Counted from the first letter of the stretch, positions 1-13,014 are shown. The stretch: DNA of 64,000 nt from Hyphomicrobiales bacterium (GCA_027489535.1 JAIXZO010000011.1:16115-80114); one strand, 5' to 3'. The notes: a model not told the origin generated them from the sequence alone. Made by a program: numbers and translations.

Positions 1-312
1 GCCGCAGGCGGCGGCGATGATCGCGGCCAAGGTCGAGACGTTGTAGCTGCCGGAATTGTCGCCGCCGGTCCCGACGATGTCGATGCAGTCGGGGAGTGTC
101 TCCACCTTCAGCATCTTGGCGCGCATTGCCTGCACCGCGCCGGTGATCTCGGCAACCGTCTCGCCGCGCACGCGCAGCGCCATCAGGAACGCGCCGGTCT
201 GCGCGAGCGTGGACTCGCCCGACAGGATCACCGCGAAGGCGTGTTCGGCCTCTTCGCGCGTCAGCGGGCTGCCCGTGGCGAGCTTGGCGATGATCGGCTT
301 GAACGAATCCAT
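1..312 (-). CDS. trpD: Anthranilate phosphoribosyltransferase, N-terminal part (cut by window edge)
   Basis: TrpD transfers the phosphoribosyl group of PRPP to anthranilate, the second step of tryptophan synthesis in the cytoplasm. About 104 N-terminal residues are visible. They begin [11 protein letters not shown] and include the all-helical N-terminal domain and the glycine-rich PRPP motif [12 protein letters not shown] near residue 80. The start is fixed by its neighbour: the trpG stop and this ATG share one base (TGATG on the minus strand). That indicates translational coupling in a trpE-trpG-trpD operon. The C-terminal two-thirds lie outside the window. Confidence 0.95.
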   Translation of the reverse strand, partial: MDSFKPIIAKLATGSPLTREEAEHAFAVILSGESTLAQTGAFLMALRVRGETVAEITGAVQAMRAKMLKVETLPDCIDIVGTGGDNSGSYNVSTLAAIIAAACG

Positions 313-929
313 CAGCGGGAACCTGCGGCGGTCGGCCGGTGCGCCTTGTTCCAGGCGGCGGCGAGATCGAGGAAATTGCGGAAGATCAGCAGCCCGTGCT
401 CGGACAGGATGCTTTCGGGGTGGAACTGCACCCCGTGGACGGGAAGGGTGCGGTGCGAGGCGGCCATCACCAGCCCGTCCTCGCTCTCCGCCGTCACGGC
501 CAGATCGGCGGGCATCGTATCGCGGTCGATCACGAGCGAGTGGTAGCGCGTGGCGCGGAACGGGGCGTTGATGCCGCGAAACACCGTCTCGCCGCGATGC
601 GAGATCGTGGACACCTTGCCGTGCATCGGCAAAGGGGCGCGCACCACGTCGCCGCCGAAGGCCTGACCCATGGATTGCAGGCCCAAGCAGACCCCGAACA
701 TCGGAATGGTGCGGCCCGCCTTCGCGATCAGATCGAGGCAGATGCCCGCCTCGTTGGGCGTGCACGGACCGGGCGACAGCACGATGGCGTCGGGCTCCTC
801 GGCCATGATCTCTTCGGAGGTCATGGCGTCGTTGCGCACCACCTTCACCTCCGCGCCGAGACGGCCGAGGTCGTGATAGAGGTTCCAGGTGAAGCTGTCG
901 TAATTGTCGACGAGCGTGACGGCGGTCAT
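312..929 (-). CDS. trpG: Anthranilate synthase component II, glutamine amidotransferase
   Basis: TrpG supplies ammonia from glutamine to TrpE. The 205-residue product is a class I amidotransferase. It has the nucleophile motif [10 protein letters not shown] near residue 80 and the catalytic His-Glu in [10 protein letters not shown] near residue 170. An in-frame upstream extension to 1133 exists, but the conserved N-terminus ([13 protein letters not shown]) sets the start at 929. It lies 64 bp after trpE and overlaps trpD by one base. TrpE and TrpG are separate here, unlike the fused TrpE(G) of rhizobia such as Sinorhizobium. Confidence 0.95.
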   Translation of the reverse strand: MTAVTLVDNYDSFTWNLYHDLGRLGAEVKVVRNDAMTSEEIMAEEPDAIVLSPGPCTPNEAGICLDLIAKAGRTIPMFGVCLGLQSMGQAFGGDVVRAPLPMHGKVSTISHRGETVFRGINAPFRATRYHSLVIDRDTMPADLAVTAESEDGLVMAASHRTLPVHGVQFHPESILSEHGLLIFRNFLDLAAAWNKAHRPTAAGSR

Positions 930-993
930 GGGCGACGATCCGGGCGAACGAGCGCCTTTGTCGGCCGCGCGGCCGGAAGGGTCAAGGCGCGCA

Positions 994-2511
994 TCATTGG
1001 CCCCGCTTGGCGCCCGAGGCGAAGCGCACGGCCTCTTCCGCCGCGCGAAACAGCGCCTTCGCCTTGTTGATGCATTCCTGCTGCTCGGAGGCGGGATCGG
1101 AATCGTAGACGATCCCCGCGCCCGCCTGCACATGCATCTTGCCGTCCTTCACCAACGCGGTGCGCAGCACGATGCAGGTGTCCATGTCGCCGTCCGCGCC
1201 GAAATAACCGATGCAGCCGCCGTAAAGGCCGCGCTTGTCGCGTTCGAACTCGTCGATGATCTCCATCGCGCGCACCTTCGGCGCACCGGAGACGGTGCCC
1301 GCCGGAAAGCCGGCGATCAGCGCGCCGAGCGCGTCGTGCCGGCGGTCCAGCGTGCCCTCGACGTTCGAGACGATGTGCATCACCTGGCTGTAGCGCTCGA
1401 GAAAGAAGCTGTCGGTCACGGTGACGGTACCGATCTCCGACACGCGGCCGACGTCGTTGCGGCCCAGATCGAGGAGCATCAGATGCTCCGCGCGCTCCTT
1501 CTGGTCGGCGAGCAGATCCTCGCCCAGCGCCTTGTCCTCGGCAGCCGTCGCGCCGCGCGGGCGCGTGCCGGCGATGGGGCGGATCGTGACCTTGCCGTCG
1601 CGCACCCGCACCAGAATTTCCGGCGAGGAGCACACCACCTGAAAGCCGCCGAAATCGAGATAGCAGAGGAACGGCGCGGGGTTCACCCGGCGCAGCGCGC
1701 GATACAGCGAAAACGCGGGCAGCGAGAACGGCGCGGTGAAGCGCTGCGACAGCACCACCTGAAAGATGTCGCCCGCGCGGATGTAGTCCTTCGCCTTCGC
1801 GACCATTGCGAGGTAATCGGCTTCGGACGTGTTCGAGACGGGCGTCGGCACGGGCGCGTCGCCGCCCTCGCGGGCGCCGTGCGGCAGAGGCGCTTCGAGC
1901 TTCGCGGTCACCGCCTCGATGCGCTCCAGCGCCGCCTCGTGCGCCGCCTTGGCGCTCACGCCCGGCTGCGGGCGCACGGGCGTCAGCACGACGATCTCGT
2001 CCTTCACCGCGTCGAACACGACCATCACGGTGGGGCGGACGAGGGTCGCGTCCGGCACGCCGATCACGTCGGGCTTGGCGTCGGGCAGGCGCTCCATCAG
2101 GCGCACCATGTCGTAGCCCAAGTAGCCGAACACGCCCGCGGCCATCGGCGGCAGGGCGTCGTCCGAGGGGACGGCGCTTTCGGCCAGCAGCGCGCGCAGC
2201 GCGGTCGCCGGATCGTCGGGGCAGGGGACGAAGGCGTCGGGCGAGACCAACGCAGTGCGGTTGATTTCGGCGCGCCCGCCGCTGCACCGCCAGATCACGT
2301 CCGGCGCGAGGCCGATCATCGAATAGCGGCCGCGAACCGCGCCGCCCTCGACCGATTCCAACAGGAACGTGTTGGCCGAATGTGCCGCGGTCAGTTTCAG
2401 ATAAGCGGAGACCGGCGTTTCGAGATCGCCGACGAGCGACGCGCCGACGATCTGCGGCGTGCCGGAGTCATACAGCGCGGAGAACGCCTCGAAACGGGGC
2501 AGGGCGGCCAT
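994..2511 (-). CDS. trpE: Anthranilate synthase component I
   Basis: TrpE converts chorismate to anthranilate with ammonia from TrpG. The product is 505 residues, normal for the family. The tryptophan feedback-site motif LLES lies near residue 50. The chorismate-binding half carries PIAGTRPRGAT near residue 320 and the C-terminal QAGAGIVYDSDP. The ATG lies only 4 bp after the ppiD stop, so translation is probably coupled to ppiD. There is no room for a separate trp leader or attenuator directly before the gene. Confidence 0.96.
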   Translation of the reverse strand: MAALPRFEAFSALYDSGTPQIVGASLVGDLETPVSAYLKLTAAHSANTFLLESVEGGAVRGRYSMIGLAPDVIWRCSGGRAEINRTALVSPDAFVPCPDDPATALRALLAESAVPSDDALPPMAAGVFGYLGYDMVRLMERLPDAKPDVIGVPDATLVRPTVMVVFDAVKDEIVVLTPVRPQPGVSAKAAHEAALERIEAVTAKLEAPLPHGAREGGDAPVPTPVSNTSEADYLAMVAKAKDYIRAGDIFQVVLSQRFTAPFSLPAFSLYRALRRVNPAPFLCYLDFGGFQVVCSSPEILVRVRDGKVTIRPIAGTRPRGATAAEDKALGEDLLADQKERAEHLMLLDLGRNDVGRVSEIGTVTVTDSFFLERYSQVMHIVSNVEGTLDRRHDALGALIAGFPAGTVSGAPKVRAMEIIDEFERDKRGLYGGCIGYFGADGDMDTCIVLRTALVKDGKMHVQAGAGIVYDSDPASEQQECINKAKALFRAAEEAVRFASGAKRGQ

Positions 2512-2515
2512 CGCC

Positions 2516-4417
2516 TTACTCGGCGCCCGACGCGCCGAGCGCGAGACGAAGACCGGTCGGGTTGATCGAGACGCCCAGTTCCCGCTTCGTCTCGGCGATA
2601 TAGGCCGAAACGATGTCGTCGCCGACGGCGAGTTCGAGGTCCTTGGTCAACTGCTTCGCGACGTCGTCGGGCAGCGCCGGCACTTCCGCCTTGAGGACCT
2701 TCATGACGATCCGTTGATCGGCTGCTCCGCCCAAGGCCGATGAGGCGGTGCCGACCGGCGTGAGGAAGGCCTGCGACAGCGCCGGGGCGGGCATCGCCTC
2801 GCTGCGGGTGCCGCGTTGCAGGTCCGCCATGGTTTCGGCCGTCGTGCCGTAGGCCTTGGCGACCTCCTCGACGGCTTCGCCCGCCGCGATGCGCTTCACC
2901 GCTTCGGCCGCGAGGGCCGAGACGCGGTCGGCGATACGCTCGCTGCGCCACGCGGCGACGGCCGTATCCTTCACCTCTTCGAGCGTGCGCTCGCGAGAGG
3001 CTTCGATGCCGTCCACCGAGAACCACAGCCAGCCGCCTTCGCGCGTCGCGATGGCCTCGTTGTCCACGCCCATGTCGGAGGCGAACAGCGGCGGCACCAG
3101 CGCCGGCAGTTCCGGCAGGGGTGCGGTCATGCCGTTCTTGCCGCGGCCCGAGCGGTCGAGTTCGGCCGAGAAGAGCGGCAGACCCGCCTCCTTGGCGATG
3201 TCGACCAAGTTGCGCGCGGATGCGCGCTGATCCTCGACGCGGTCGTGCAGGTTGCGCACCTGCTCGACGGCGCGGGCGCGGGCGATTTCCGCGGCCAAGG
3301 TCGGCGCGGCTTCCTCGAAGCTCGTGATCTTTTCGGGATCGACCGAGGTCACCAGCACCATCACTTGCCCGAACCGCCCCGCCACCGGGCCGACGGCGGT
3401 GCCGATCGGCGCGCCGAACGCGGCTTCGGCCACGGCCGAATCGACGATGTCGCGACGCGTGACGTTGCCGAGATCGATGTCGGACGGCTTCATGCCCGCC
3501 TCCGCCGCGACTTCGTCGAAGGCCGTGCCGGCCGCCAATTTCTCGGCGGCGGCTTTGGCCTTCTCGGCGTCGGGCAGCACCATCTGCTTCACGGCCCGGC
3601 GCTCGGGCGAAACGAAGCGCGTGGGCTTCAGCCGCTCGTAGGTCGCGCGCAGGTCGGCTTCGGCGACCTTGGCTGGGTCGGCAAGCTGCGAGGGCGACAG
3701 CAGCAGCACGGAGGCCTTGCGATATTCCGGCGCGCGGAATTCCGCCTTGCGGCCCTCGAAGAAGGTTTTGAGTTCGGCCTCGTCCGGATCGGCGATCGTG
3801 CCGACGGCATCCGGCCCGAGCGTGAAGGCGACGATTTCGCGCTTTTCGGCGCGGTAGCGGTTCACCGCGTCCAGCATCGCGGCCGGAATGGCGGGCGCGC
3901 CCGCAATCGATTCGGCGATCTGGCCGCGCAGATAGACGTTGCGCTGCGAGGCGACGAAGGTCTTCTCCGAGAAGCCGTTGCTGCGCAGCACCTCGTCGAA
4001 GATGGCGCGGTTGAAGCGGCCGTCCGAACCCTTGAAGGTCCGATCGTCCAGCACCGCCTTGGCGATGGTGTCGTCGGAAATGGCGAGGCCGAATCGCTTC
4101 ACGCGGTCGTCCAGCGCGGCGTCGGAGACCATCTTGTCGAGCACGCGCCGGTCGAGCCCCAGCGAGCGCGCCTCGTCGCCCGTCAGCGTACGGCGGATGC
4201 GGCGCGAAATGCTCTGCAGTTCCGTCTGATAGGCCTCGCGGAAGGCGGCGACGCCGATTTCGGTCGAGCCGACCTTGGCGACCGACTGCGTGCCGATGCC
4301 GCGGATCATGTCGCCGATGCCCCAGATCGCGAAGCTCAGGATGAGGAAGCCGAAGAGTACGGCGATGACGGCGCGGCCGAGCCACGTCTGTCCCGCCTTG
4401 CGAAAGCCCTGCATCAT
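2516..4417 (-). CDS. ppiD: Membrane-anchored periplasmic folding factor, PpiD-type SurA/PPIase
   Basis: The 633-residue length matches PpiD. After the start (MMQGFRKAGQ) a single transmembrane anchor, including AVIAVLFGFLILSFAIWGIG, leads into a SurA-N-like chaperone segment and a parvulin-like region around residues 240-370. It then has a long periplasmic C-terminal part. PpiD-family proteins sit near the Sec translocon and assist exported proteins. The parvulin active site was not verified, and PpiD proteins often have little isomerase activity. Its start faces tpiA across a 179-bp divergent intergenic region. It appears to head an operon with trpE-trpG-trpD. Confidence 0.9.
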   Translation of the reverse strand: MMQGFRKAGQTWLGRAVIAVLFGFLILSFAIWGIGDMIRGIGTQSVAKVGSTEIGVAAFREAYQTELQSISRRIRRTLTGDEARSLGLDRRVLDKMVSDAALDDRVKRFGLAISDDTIAKAVLDDRTFKGSDGRFNRAIFDEVLRSNGFSEKTFVASQRNVYLRGQIAESIAGAPAIPAAMLDAVNRYRAEKREIVAFTLGPDAVGTIADPDEAELKTFFEGRKAEFRAPEYRKASVLLLSPSQLADPAKVAEADLRATYERLKPTRFVSPERRAVKQMVLPDAEKAKAAAEKLAAGTAFDEVAAEAGMKPSDIDLGNVTRRDIVDSAVAEAAFGAPIGTAVGPVAGRFGQVMVLVTSVDPEKITSFEEAAPTLAAEIARARAVEQVRNLHDRVEDQRASARNLVDIAKEAGLPLFSAELDRSGRGKNGMTAPLPELPALVPPLFASDMGVDNEAIATREGGWLWFSVDGIEASRERTLEEVKDTAVAAWRSERIADRVSALAAEAVKRIAAGEAVEEVAKAYGTTAETMADLQRGTRSEAMPAPALSQAFLTPVGTASSALGGAADQRIVMKVLKAEVPALPDDVAKQLTKDLELAVGDDIVSAYIAETKRELGVSINPTGLRLALGASGAE

Positions 4418-4596
4418 GAGACGAACGATCCGATTCCGGTGAAGCGGGGACGACCCCCGCAAAGGCGGCGCATCATAGGGATGCGTTCCCCGCCCGGCAA
4501 CGCCGTCCGGGGAGCGTTCGGACGTTCTTTCGGCCCCTTTCGGCAATGTCGAGCCTCTGCTACGTCGAAACCGCACATTCCGAAGGAGACGAAGGC

Positions 4597-5361
4597 ATGA
4601 CACCGGGCATTCGGCCGCTGGTCGCGGGCAATTGGAAGATGAACGGCCTGAAGGCTTCCTTGGCGCAGCTGACCGCCATGGCCTCGCAGTTCGATGCCGC
4701 GCTCGCGCGCAACGTCGACCTTCTCGTCTGCCCGCCCGCAACCCTCGTCCAAGCCGCCGCGGCGGCCGCGGTTGGCTCCGCCATCGCCGTGGGCGGGCAG
4801 GATTGCCACGCGAACGCGTCGGGTGCTCATACGGGGGACGTGTCTGCCGAGATGCTCGCGGATGCGGGCGCGCGCTTCGTCATTGTCGGCCATTCCGAGC
4901 GCCGCGCCGACCACGGCGAAACCGACGCGGTCGTGAAGGCCAAGGCGGAAGCGGCCCGCCGCGCGGGCCTCGTCGCCGTCGTCTGCGTCGGCGAGACGCG
5001 GGCGGAGCGCGAAGCGGGCAAGACGCTGGCCGTCGTGCGCGGACAGCTTGAAGGCTCGATCCCGGCCGGCATGACCGCCGCCGACCTCGTCGTCGCCTAC
5101 GAACCCGTCTGGGCAATCGGCACCGGCCTGACGCCCACAGCAGCCGACGTCGCCGAAGTCCACGCCGCCATCCGCAGCGATCTCGAACGCATTCTCGGCA
5201 AGACCGAATCCGGCAAGCTCCGCATCCTCTACGGCGGCTCGGTGAAGCCCTCCAACGCCGCCGAACTCATGGCCATCGAAAACGTCGACGGCGCCCTCGT
5301 CGGCGGCGCGAGCCTCAAAGCGGAGGATTTCATGGGCATCGCTGCGGCATATCGGGGGTAG
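4597..5361 (+). CDS. tpiA: Triosephosphate isomerase
   Basis: This enzyme interconverts dihydroxyacetone phosphate and glyceraldehyde-3-phosphate. The 254-residue TIM barrel has the substrate lysine in GNWKMNG at residues 10-16, the electrophile histidine in GHSERR near residue 95, and the catalytic glutamate in [11 protein letters not shown] near 167. The phosphate-binding [10 protein letters not shown] lies near 210. A strong AAGGAG ribosome site 8 bp before the ATG decides the start. An upstream in-frame ATG at 4546 is not family-like. Confidence 0.97.
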   Translation: MTPGIRPLVAGNWKMNGLKASLAQLTAMASQFDAALARNVDLLVCPPATLVQAAAAAAVGSAIAVGGQDCHANASGAHTGDVSAEMLADAGARFVIVGHSERRADHGETDAVVKAKAEAARRAGLVAVVCVGETRAEREAGKTLAVVRGQLEGSIPAGMTAADLVVAYEPVWAIGTGLTPTAADVAEVHAAIRSDLERILGKTESGKLRILYGGSVKPSNAAELMAIENVDGALVGGASLKAEDFMGIAAAYRG

Positions 5362-5427
5362 GGGAGCAGTGGGTGGTCGGGCGTAGGCCGTCGCAAATGT
5401 CGCCGCCCGGCAGCCCCGACAATCATC

Positions 5428-5552
5428 CGTCATTGCGAGCGACAGCGAAGCAATCCAGCTGACGGCTACCGTCCAACCCGCATGCCCGCCGCTTTGAATC
5501 ATCGCATGCGCGGCCCTGGATTGCCGCGTCGCTGCGCTCCTCGCAATGACGG
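5428..5552. repeat. Intergenic palindromic repeat, family A copy 1
   Basis: A 125-bp element whose ends are inverted: it opens CCGTCATTGCGAGCG and closes with CTCCTCGCAATGACGG. An inner GAAGCAATCCAG pairs with CTGGATTGC. The same arms recur at 47824-47946. Both copies lie outside genes. This looks like a member of the large alphaproteobacterial intergenic repeat families. Confidence 0.85.
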
Positions 5553-5571
5553 AGCAGGCATCGACCCACCG

Positions 5572-5665
5572 TGTCATCCCGGGCCGTGCAGCCGACCCGG
5601 GACCCAGGCTGTCTGATTGGCATCGTGGAACAAGGCTGGGTCCCGGCTCTTCGGCCGGGATGACA
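5572..5665. repeat. Intergenic palindromic repeat, family B copy 1
   Basis: A 94-bp imperfect palindrome starting TGTCATCCCGG and ending CCGGGATGACA, with inner GACCCGGGACCCA facing TGGGTCCCGG. A related copy is at 18893-18990. It could fold as a long transcript hairpin after tpiA. Confidence 0.85.
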
Positions 5666-5803
5666 CGCGGGGCTGCTCTCGGCTTTTGATATCGACGCCG
5701 CTCTCCCTCCCGCCCGTTCCCCCTTCCGCCACCGCAACCGGCGTGCTAAACGCCCCGCTTCGCGGCGGTGCACGGCATCGCGGCTTCGGAACTGCGGGCG
5801 CCC

Positions 5804-6160
5804 ATGCAACAGGTCATCATCGTCATTCATCTGATCGTCGTCGTGGCGCTGGTCGGCACGATCCTGCTGCAGCGCTCGGATGCGGGCGCGCTCGGCGGTC
5901 TCGGCGGCTCTTCGGGCGTTTCGGGCTTCATGACCGGTCGCGGGCAGGCGAACATGCTGACGCGTTCGACGGCCATCCTCGCGGGCATCTTCTTCGTCAC
6001 GTCGCTGACGCTCGGCGTGATGGCCTCCGTCAATCGCGGGCCGACTTCGATCATCGACAATGCGGCCTCGCGCGCTCCCGCGTCGCAGGGCGGCGTTCTC
6101 GATCAGCTCAAGCAACTCGAGCAGCAGCCCGCCGCTCCGCAGGTCCCCTCGACCCGCTGA
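5804..6160 (+). CDS. secG: Preprotein translocase subunit SecG
   Basis: A 118-residue inner-membrane protein that supports SecYE during protein export. Two transmembrane helices are visible: one right after the start (MQQVIIVIHLIVVVALVGTI), and one around residues 55-75 containing ILAGIFFVTSLTLGVMA. Between them lies the family motif LLQRSDAGALGGLGG. The C-terminus is Gln/Ala/Pro rich. An earlier in-frame ATG at 5768 would add 12 polar residues before the first helix and is less likely. It precedes pyrG, as in many alphaproteobacteria. Confidence 0.93.
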   Translation: MQQVIIVIHLIVVVALVGTILLQRSDAGALGGLGGSSGVSGFMTGRGQANMLTRSTAILAGIFFVTSLTLGVMASVNRGPTSIIDNAASRAPASQGGVLDQLKQLEQQPAAPQVPSTR

Positions 6161-6267
6161 CGTCCTCGACGGGGAGGGGTCTCCCCGTTTCTTCGCCCGG
6201 CCGGTTCCTTGTGGACGACCCCGCTTCGGGGCGTTCGGTTCTGGCCGAATCGTGCATGACCGACTAG

Positions 6268-8765
<2,498 letters not shown>

Positions 8766-8828
8766 GAACTCCGTCTCGATGATGCCGGGCTCTCGCGTCC
8801 CGGCGCGGCAGGAGTTATACCGGCCGAC

Positions 8829-9662
8829 ATGACACATGCTTCAGCCTCCGTTTGCGCCGGTTCCGTCACCTTTGCCAATGATGCGCCGTTTGCGCTGATC
8901 GCCGGGCCTTGCGCGATGGAAAGTCGCGAGCACGCCATGTTCATGGCGGCGGCGCTGAAGGAGATGACGGGGCGGCTCGGCATTCCGTTCGTGTTCAAGG
9001 CGTCGTTCGACAAGGCCAACCGGACGTCGGCATCCGGACGGCGGGGAATCGGACTGGCAAAGGCGCTGGAGGTGTTTGCGGAGATCAAGGCGACCTACGG
9101 GCTGCCGGTTCTGACCGACATCCACGATGCGACCCAGTGCAAGGCCGTGGGCGAGGTCGTCGACATTCTGCAGATCCCGGCATTCCTGTGCCGGCAGACC
9201 GACCTCTTGATCGCCGCGGCGGAGACTGGCCGGGTGATCAACGTCAAGAAGGGCCAGTTTCTGGCCCCTTGGGACATGAAGAACGTGGTCGCGAAGGTGA
9301 CCGATGCGGGCAATCCCAACGTGCTCGTCACCGAGCGCGGTGCGAGCTTCGGCTACAATACGCTGGTGACGGATTTCCGCGGCCTGCCGATCATGGCGGA
9401 ACAGACGGGCGCGCCGGTGATCTTCGACGCCACGCATTCCGTGCAGCAGCCGGGCGGGCAGGGGACGTCCTCCGGCGGGCAGCGGGAATTCGTGCCGGTG
9501 CTGGCGCGCGCCGCGATCGCGGTGGGTGTGGCGGGGCTGTTCGTGGAAACCCACGACAACCCGGCGCAAGCCTTCTCCGACGGCCCCAACATGGTGCCGC
9601 TCGACGAGATGGAAGCGATGCTGAAGCGGCTGATGGCCTTCGACGCCGTGGCGAAGGGGTGA
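8829..9662 (+). CDS. kdsA: 3-deoxy-8-phosphooctulonate synthase (KDO-8-P synthase)
   Basis: KdsA condenses phosphoenolpyruvate with arabinose-5-phosphate to give KDO-8-P for lipopolysaccharide. The 277-residue TIM barrel has [10 protein letters not shown] at residues 22-31, [24 protein letters not shown], and the C-terminal THSVQQPGG and [15 protein letters not shown]. Cysteine at the position where E. coli KdsA has asparagine marks the metal-dependent subclass, by family knowledge. It sits between pyrG and eno, the usual alphaproteobacterial order, here with extra genes inserted. Confidence 0.96.
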   Translation: MTHASASVCAGSVTFANDAPFALIAGPCAMESREHAMFMAAALKEMTGRLGIPFVFKASFDKANRTSASGRRGIGLAKALEVFAEIKATYGLPVLTDIHDATQCKAVGEVVDILQIPAFLCRQTDLLIAAAETGRVINVKKGQFLAPWDMKNVVAKVTDAGNPNVLVTERGASFGYNTLVTDFRGLPIMAEQTGAPVIFDATHSVQQPGGQGTSSGGQREFVPVLARAAIAVGVAGLFVETHDNPAQAFSDGPNMVPLDEMEAMLKRLMAFDAVAKG

Positions 9663-9668
9663 GGGCGT

Positions 9669-9941
9669 TCAGCTTTCGCTCAAACGCTTGATTGCGGCGG
9701 CATAGACTTCGCCGCGTTCTCTTTTGCCGACGGCAAGTACGATGACGGTCACGATCCCGTCGTTCACGCGGTAGACAAGCCGCAACCCGCGATCCCGCAA
9801 TTTGATTTTGTAGCAATCCTTCCCGCCTTGAATCGCGGCGGAGGGAACGCGGGGCGCGTCAAGGCGGGAGATAAGCTTTTTGCGCAGGACGTCCCTCGTA
9901 TGGACATCAAGCTTCTCGAATTCCTTCAAAGCGGAGGGCAA
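9669..9941 (-). CDS. RelE/ParE-superfamily toxin
   Basis: The product resembles RelE-like toxins: LPSALKEFEKLDVHTRD at the N-terminus, CYKIKLRDRGLRLVYRVND in the central sheet, and VLAVGKRERGEVY near the C-terminus. RelE enzymes cleave mRNA on the ribosome. The first ordinary start is TTG at 9941. This cuts into the conserved first strand, because residues VIHKLQF just upstream are in frame and family-like. No ATG or GTG occurs in this frame before the stop at 10011-10013. It follows the antitoxin gene on the same strand. It may start at an unusual codon (ATT at 9959 or CTG at 9950). Confidence 0.8.
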   Translation of the reverse strand: MPSALKEFEKLDVHTRDVLRKKLISRLDAPRVPSAAIQGGKDCYKIKLRDRGLRLVYRVNDGIVTVIVLAVGKRERGEVYAAAIKRLSES

Positions 9942-10045
9942 GAACTGCAGCTTGTGAATGACCTGTGCTCCCTGTGCGGGTGGAGCTGAAACGATGCATC
10001 GATTCTTTGTTTACGAACGAGAACGCCCGCTGACGCCCCCGCTAT

Positions 10046-10291
10046 TCACAGGTCGTCCACATTGACCGCGACCGGTATTTCGCCGGCGCGTTCCTCGATG
10101 ACCTTCAGATCTTCCAAATCTTCGAGAAGATCCATCAGCTGCTCGTATGCCTCTGCGCCGATCAAATATGCTTCGGGCTTGTTGTGGTTCAGCACCGCCA
10201 CGGGTGCGGTTTCCGCAGCCCGAACGACGTTCGCATAGTCCCGCTTCAACTCCGTCACGCTGACGGTCTGCCGGGCGTGGATGATGTTCAT
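10046..10291 (-). CDS. RelB/Phd-YefM-type antitoxin
   Basis: The 81-residue protein begins MNIIHARQTVSVTELKRDYANVV. It continues with the Phd/YefM-like segment PVAVLNHNKPEAYLIGAEAYEQLMD and ends in an acidic tail (DLLEDLEDLKVIEERAGEI), as expected for a DNA-binding antitoxin whose C-terminus wraps the toxin. A strong GGAGGAG ribosome site precedes the ATG. The toxin frame opens 36 bp downstream, giving antitoxin-toxin order. The pair should repress its own promoter, by family knowledge. Confidence 0.88.
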   Translation of the reverse strand: MNIIHARQTVSVTELKRDYANVVRAAETAPVAVLNHNKPEAYLIGAEAYEQLMDLLEDLEDLKVIEERAGEIPVAVNVDDL

Positions 10292-10350
10292 CGGCTCCTC
10301 CGAACAAGGCTGTTGCACGAAGTTTAGCATCTTTTTCGATGCTGAAAACC

Positions 10351-10800
10351 TCACCGTCCCCGATACGGCGCGACGCCTTGGTCCGGGACCCAGACGCCTT
10401 CTGGCGGAGAGCCGGTTTGCCAGAACACGTCGATGGGGATGCCGCCGCGGGGGTACCAGTAGCCGCCGATGCGGAACCAGACGGGATCGAGCAGCTCGAC
10501 GAGCCTTTTGCCGATGCCGACGGTGCAATCCTCGTGGAAGGCGCCGTGGTTGCGGAAGGCGCCGAGAAACAGCTTCAGCGACTTCGATTCGACCAGCCAA
10601 TCGCGCGGCACGTAATCGATCACGAGGATACCGAAATCGGGCTGGCCGGTGACCGGGCAGATCGAGGTGAATTCCGGCGCGGTGAAGCGCGCGAGATAGG
10701 GCGTGCCCTTGTGCGGGTTCGGCACGCGGTCGAGCACGGCTTCTTCCGGGGATGCGGGCAGGGCGCTCGCCTTGCCGAGTTGCAGCGTGTCGATGGTCAT
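10351..10800 (-). CDS. queF: NADPH-dependent 7-cyano-7-deazaguanine (preQ0) reductase
   Basis: QueF reduces the nitrile of preQ0 to preQ1, a step in queuosine tRNA modification. The 149-residue length matches the short, single-domain (YkvM-type) enzyme. The catalytic cysteine is in [13 protein letters not shown] near residue 50, the NADPH-binding [10 protein letters not shown] follows, and the FHED motif lies near 93. A minus-strand CTATAT about 38 bp before the ATG could be a -10 box, but no clear -35 accompanies it. No preQ1 riboswitch was recognised. Confidence 0.96.
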   Translation of the reverse strand: MTIDTLQLGKASALPASPEEAVLDRVPNPHKGTPYLARFTAPEFTSICPVTGQPDFGILVIDYVPRDWLVESKSLKLFLGAFRNHGAFHEDCTVGIGKRLVELLDPVWFRIGGYWYPRGGIPIDVFWQTGSPPEGVWVPDQGVAPYRGR

Positions 10801-12459
<1,659 letters not shown>

Positions 12460-12482
12460 ACGAACTTTCTTTGATGACGACG

Positions 12483-12520
12483 AAAAAGGCGGCGGGGCAG
12501 GGCTCCGCCGCCTTTTTATT
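12483..12520 (+). terminator. Intrinsic terminator after eno
   Basis: A perfect 13-bp stem, AAAAAGGCGGCGG (12483-12495) with CCGCCGCCTTTTT (12505-12517), a 9-base loop and a terminal T-run. It lies 24 bp after the eno stop and separates eno from ftsB. Confidence 0.93.
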
Positions 12521-12557
12521 TACCGGTCGTCAACCGTGACGCGGCAAGCATTGCGGC

Positions 12558-12875
12558 ATGGTCGTAAAGCGTCGCCTCACTCGATTCCTCGTGCCGGTGT
12601 TCCTGTTCCTTTCGGCAGGTGCTCTGTCGGCCTATTTCATCCACCATGCCCATAGCGGCAATCGCGGGATGGATACGAAGGAGGCGCTGACCGAACAGGC
12701 GGCGCAGCTGGAGCGCCAGCTCGCGGAACTTCGCGCCGAGCGCGTCGAATGGGAGCGGCGCGTGGCGCTGTTTCGGGCCGAACATATCGACCAAGATCTG
12801 CTGGAGGAGCGTGCACGCACGGTGCTCGGGCGCGTACATCGGAACGACGTCGTCGTGATGGGCGACGGACGCTGA
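12558..12875 (+). CDS. ftsB: Septum formation initiator FtsB/DivIC family
   Basis: A small bitopic division protein that joins FtsL and FtsQ at the septum. The 105-residue product has a short basic cytoplasmic N-terminus, one transmembrane helix around residues 10-27 (FLVPVFLFLSAGALSAYFI), then a coiled coil (LTEQAAQLERQLAELRAER) and a conserved end with EERARTVLGRVHRND. Its location between eno and pdhA is typical. Sequence identity in this family is low, so the call rests mainly on architecture and position. Confidence 0.87.
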   Translation: MVVKRRLTRFLVPVFLFLSAGALSAYFIHHAHSGNRGMDTKEALTEQAAQLERQLAELRAERVEWERRVALFRAEHIDQDLLEERARTVLGRVHRNDVVVMGDGR

Positions 12876-12985
12876 GGCGGGCTTTTGCGGGCATTCCCAT
12901 AAGGAATGCCTGTGCGGACATGGTGCGCCGCAGCATCTTGAACCACATTCCGGTTCATTTATAAAGTCCAAGCAATTTCAATACC

Positions 12986-13014
12986 TTGCCTTTTAAAAAA
13001 ATCTTGAACTAGAC
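12986..13014 (+). promoter_or_regulatory. Candidate promoter for the pdh operon
   Basis: TTGCCT (12986-12991) and CTAGAC (13009-13014) are spaced by 17 bp inside an unusually A/T-rich patch. They lie about 80 bp before pdhA. Alphaproteobacterial -10 boxes are loose, so this is only a candidate. The surrounding 218-bp gap contains no gene. Confidence 0.35.

Larger units (their letters stand above)
5362..5803. other. Non-coding stretch between tpiA and secG with two palindromic repeats
   Basis: This 442-bp stretch has no credible gene. It contains two large imperfect palindromes described separately (5428-5552 and 5572-5665). The last 100 bp before secG probably hold its promoter. No confident -35/-10 pair was seen. 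Confidence 0.6.

Noticed and set aside
2512..2515. Search for a trp leader peptide or attenuator before trpE
   Set aside because: Only 4 bp separate ppiD and trpE, leaving no space for an attenuator.
2816..4600. 594-codon plus-strand frame opposite ppiD
   Set aside because: Antisense to a certain gene; no family features and no ribosome site.
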